From: an uncultured Clostridia bacterium
GTDB lineage: Bacteria > Bacillota > Clostridia > Christensenellales > DTU072
Length of the DNA: 5,706 nt
Reading direction: 5' to 3'
NCBI GenBank assembly: GCA_934296355.1
Contig: CAKRAY010000098.1
Span: 1 to 5,706 of the forward strand
Shown here: piece after piece, positions 5,540 through 5,706 of the stretch
How positions within the stretch are numbered: the stretch's first letter is position 1
Layout: each line of letters starts with the position of its first letter
Program-made: the position numbers and the translations under genes
The notes under the pieces: model-generated
Database searches by the model: none
What the model was told of the DNA's origin: nothing
The model's input: the letters and a program-made list of their open reading frames with translations, nothing else

Positions 5540-5706
5540 TTATTGTTTTTTATTCGCGGCAAGTAAATCCGCTACGAGCATACCGACGTGAGTTTTTTGT
5601 TCCGCGGTCAAACCTTTTACCGATATTACGTCCAAATCGCAACGCCCTAACAAGTATTCCGTGGATACGTTAAAACACTCGGCAATCTTTACCAGCATGT
5701 CGACGG
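5540..5706 (-). CDS. XRE-family (Cro/CI-type) regulator, C-terminal part
   Basis: A minus-strand reading frame enters from the right edge and ends at a TAA at 5542-5540; 54 complete codons are visible. The first visible residues, VDMLVKIAECFNVSTEYLLG, are a classic match to the end of an XRE helix-turn-helix domain (the usual form is like LVKIADYFNVSTDYLLG). The DNA-recognition helices and the start lie beyond 5706. A short tail follows (LTAEQKTHVGMLVADLLAANKKQ), probably helical, as in small single-domain XRE regulators. It converges on the tilS operon. A weak 5-bp stem (5528-5541) with a short T run on the minus strand is the only terminator candidate for it. The target genes are unknown. 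Confidence 0.85.
   Translation of the reverse strand, partial: VDMLVKIAECFNVSTEYLLGRCDLDVISVKGLTAEQKTHVGMLVADLLAANKKQ

Noticed and set aside
5528..5541. Short stem AAACG/CGTTT with a T run on the minus strand as terminator of the XRE gene
   Set aside because: The stem has only five pairs and uses part of the T run itself; too weak to list as a separate feature.

Overview
The window looks like a piece of chromosome from a Gram-positive, Clostridia-like (Bacillota) bacterium. The reasons are the gene content (tilS followed directly by hpt), strong AAGGAG/GGAGG Shine-Dalgarno sites, sigma-A style promoters with 17-nt spacers, and T-tailed hairpin terminators. TGA is used as a stop (tilS), so the code is standard. 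A gut Clostridia lineage such as the Christensenellales is possible, but that is an impression and not shown here.

Layout. Positions 1-255 are non-coding and rich in palindromes. They include a perfect extended -10 box pointing left out of the window and a small tandem repeat. Positions 256-1645 hold a self-contained unit: promoter, an iron-dependent alcohol dehydrogenase (322-1587) and its terminator. Positions 1672-5521 hold a second unit, one promoter and one terminator around four tightly packed genes: tilS (tRNA-Ile lysidine synthetase), hpt (hypoxanthine phosphoribosyltransferase), an HD-domain CCA tRNA nucleotidyltransferase and a free-standing HD-domain hydrolase. A convergent XRE-family regulator enters from the right edge on the minus strand (5540-5706, C-terminal end only).

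How the genes work together. TilS and the CCA enzyme both mature tRNA: anticodon C34 to lysidine, and 3'-CCA synthesis or repair. Hpt salvages purine bases with PRPP and commonly sits next to tilS in Bacillota, usually with ftsH after it. Here the slot after hpt is taken by cca and an uncharacterised HD hydrolase, so the operon reads as tRNA maturation plus nucleotide metabolism. The alcohol dehydrogenase is a separate fermentative or redox-balancing gene.

Most of the window is ordinary housekeeping and I see no clear new multi-gene system. The points most worth a second look are the apparently leaderless tilS mRNA, the leftward promoter reading into a palindrome cluster at 1-106, the repeat and interlocked hairpins upstream of the adh promoter, and the conserved-looking HD hydrolase of unknown substrate behind cca.
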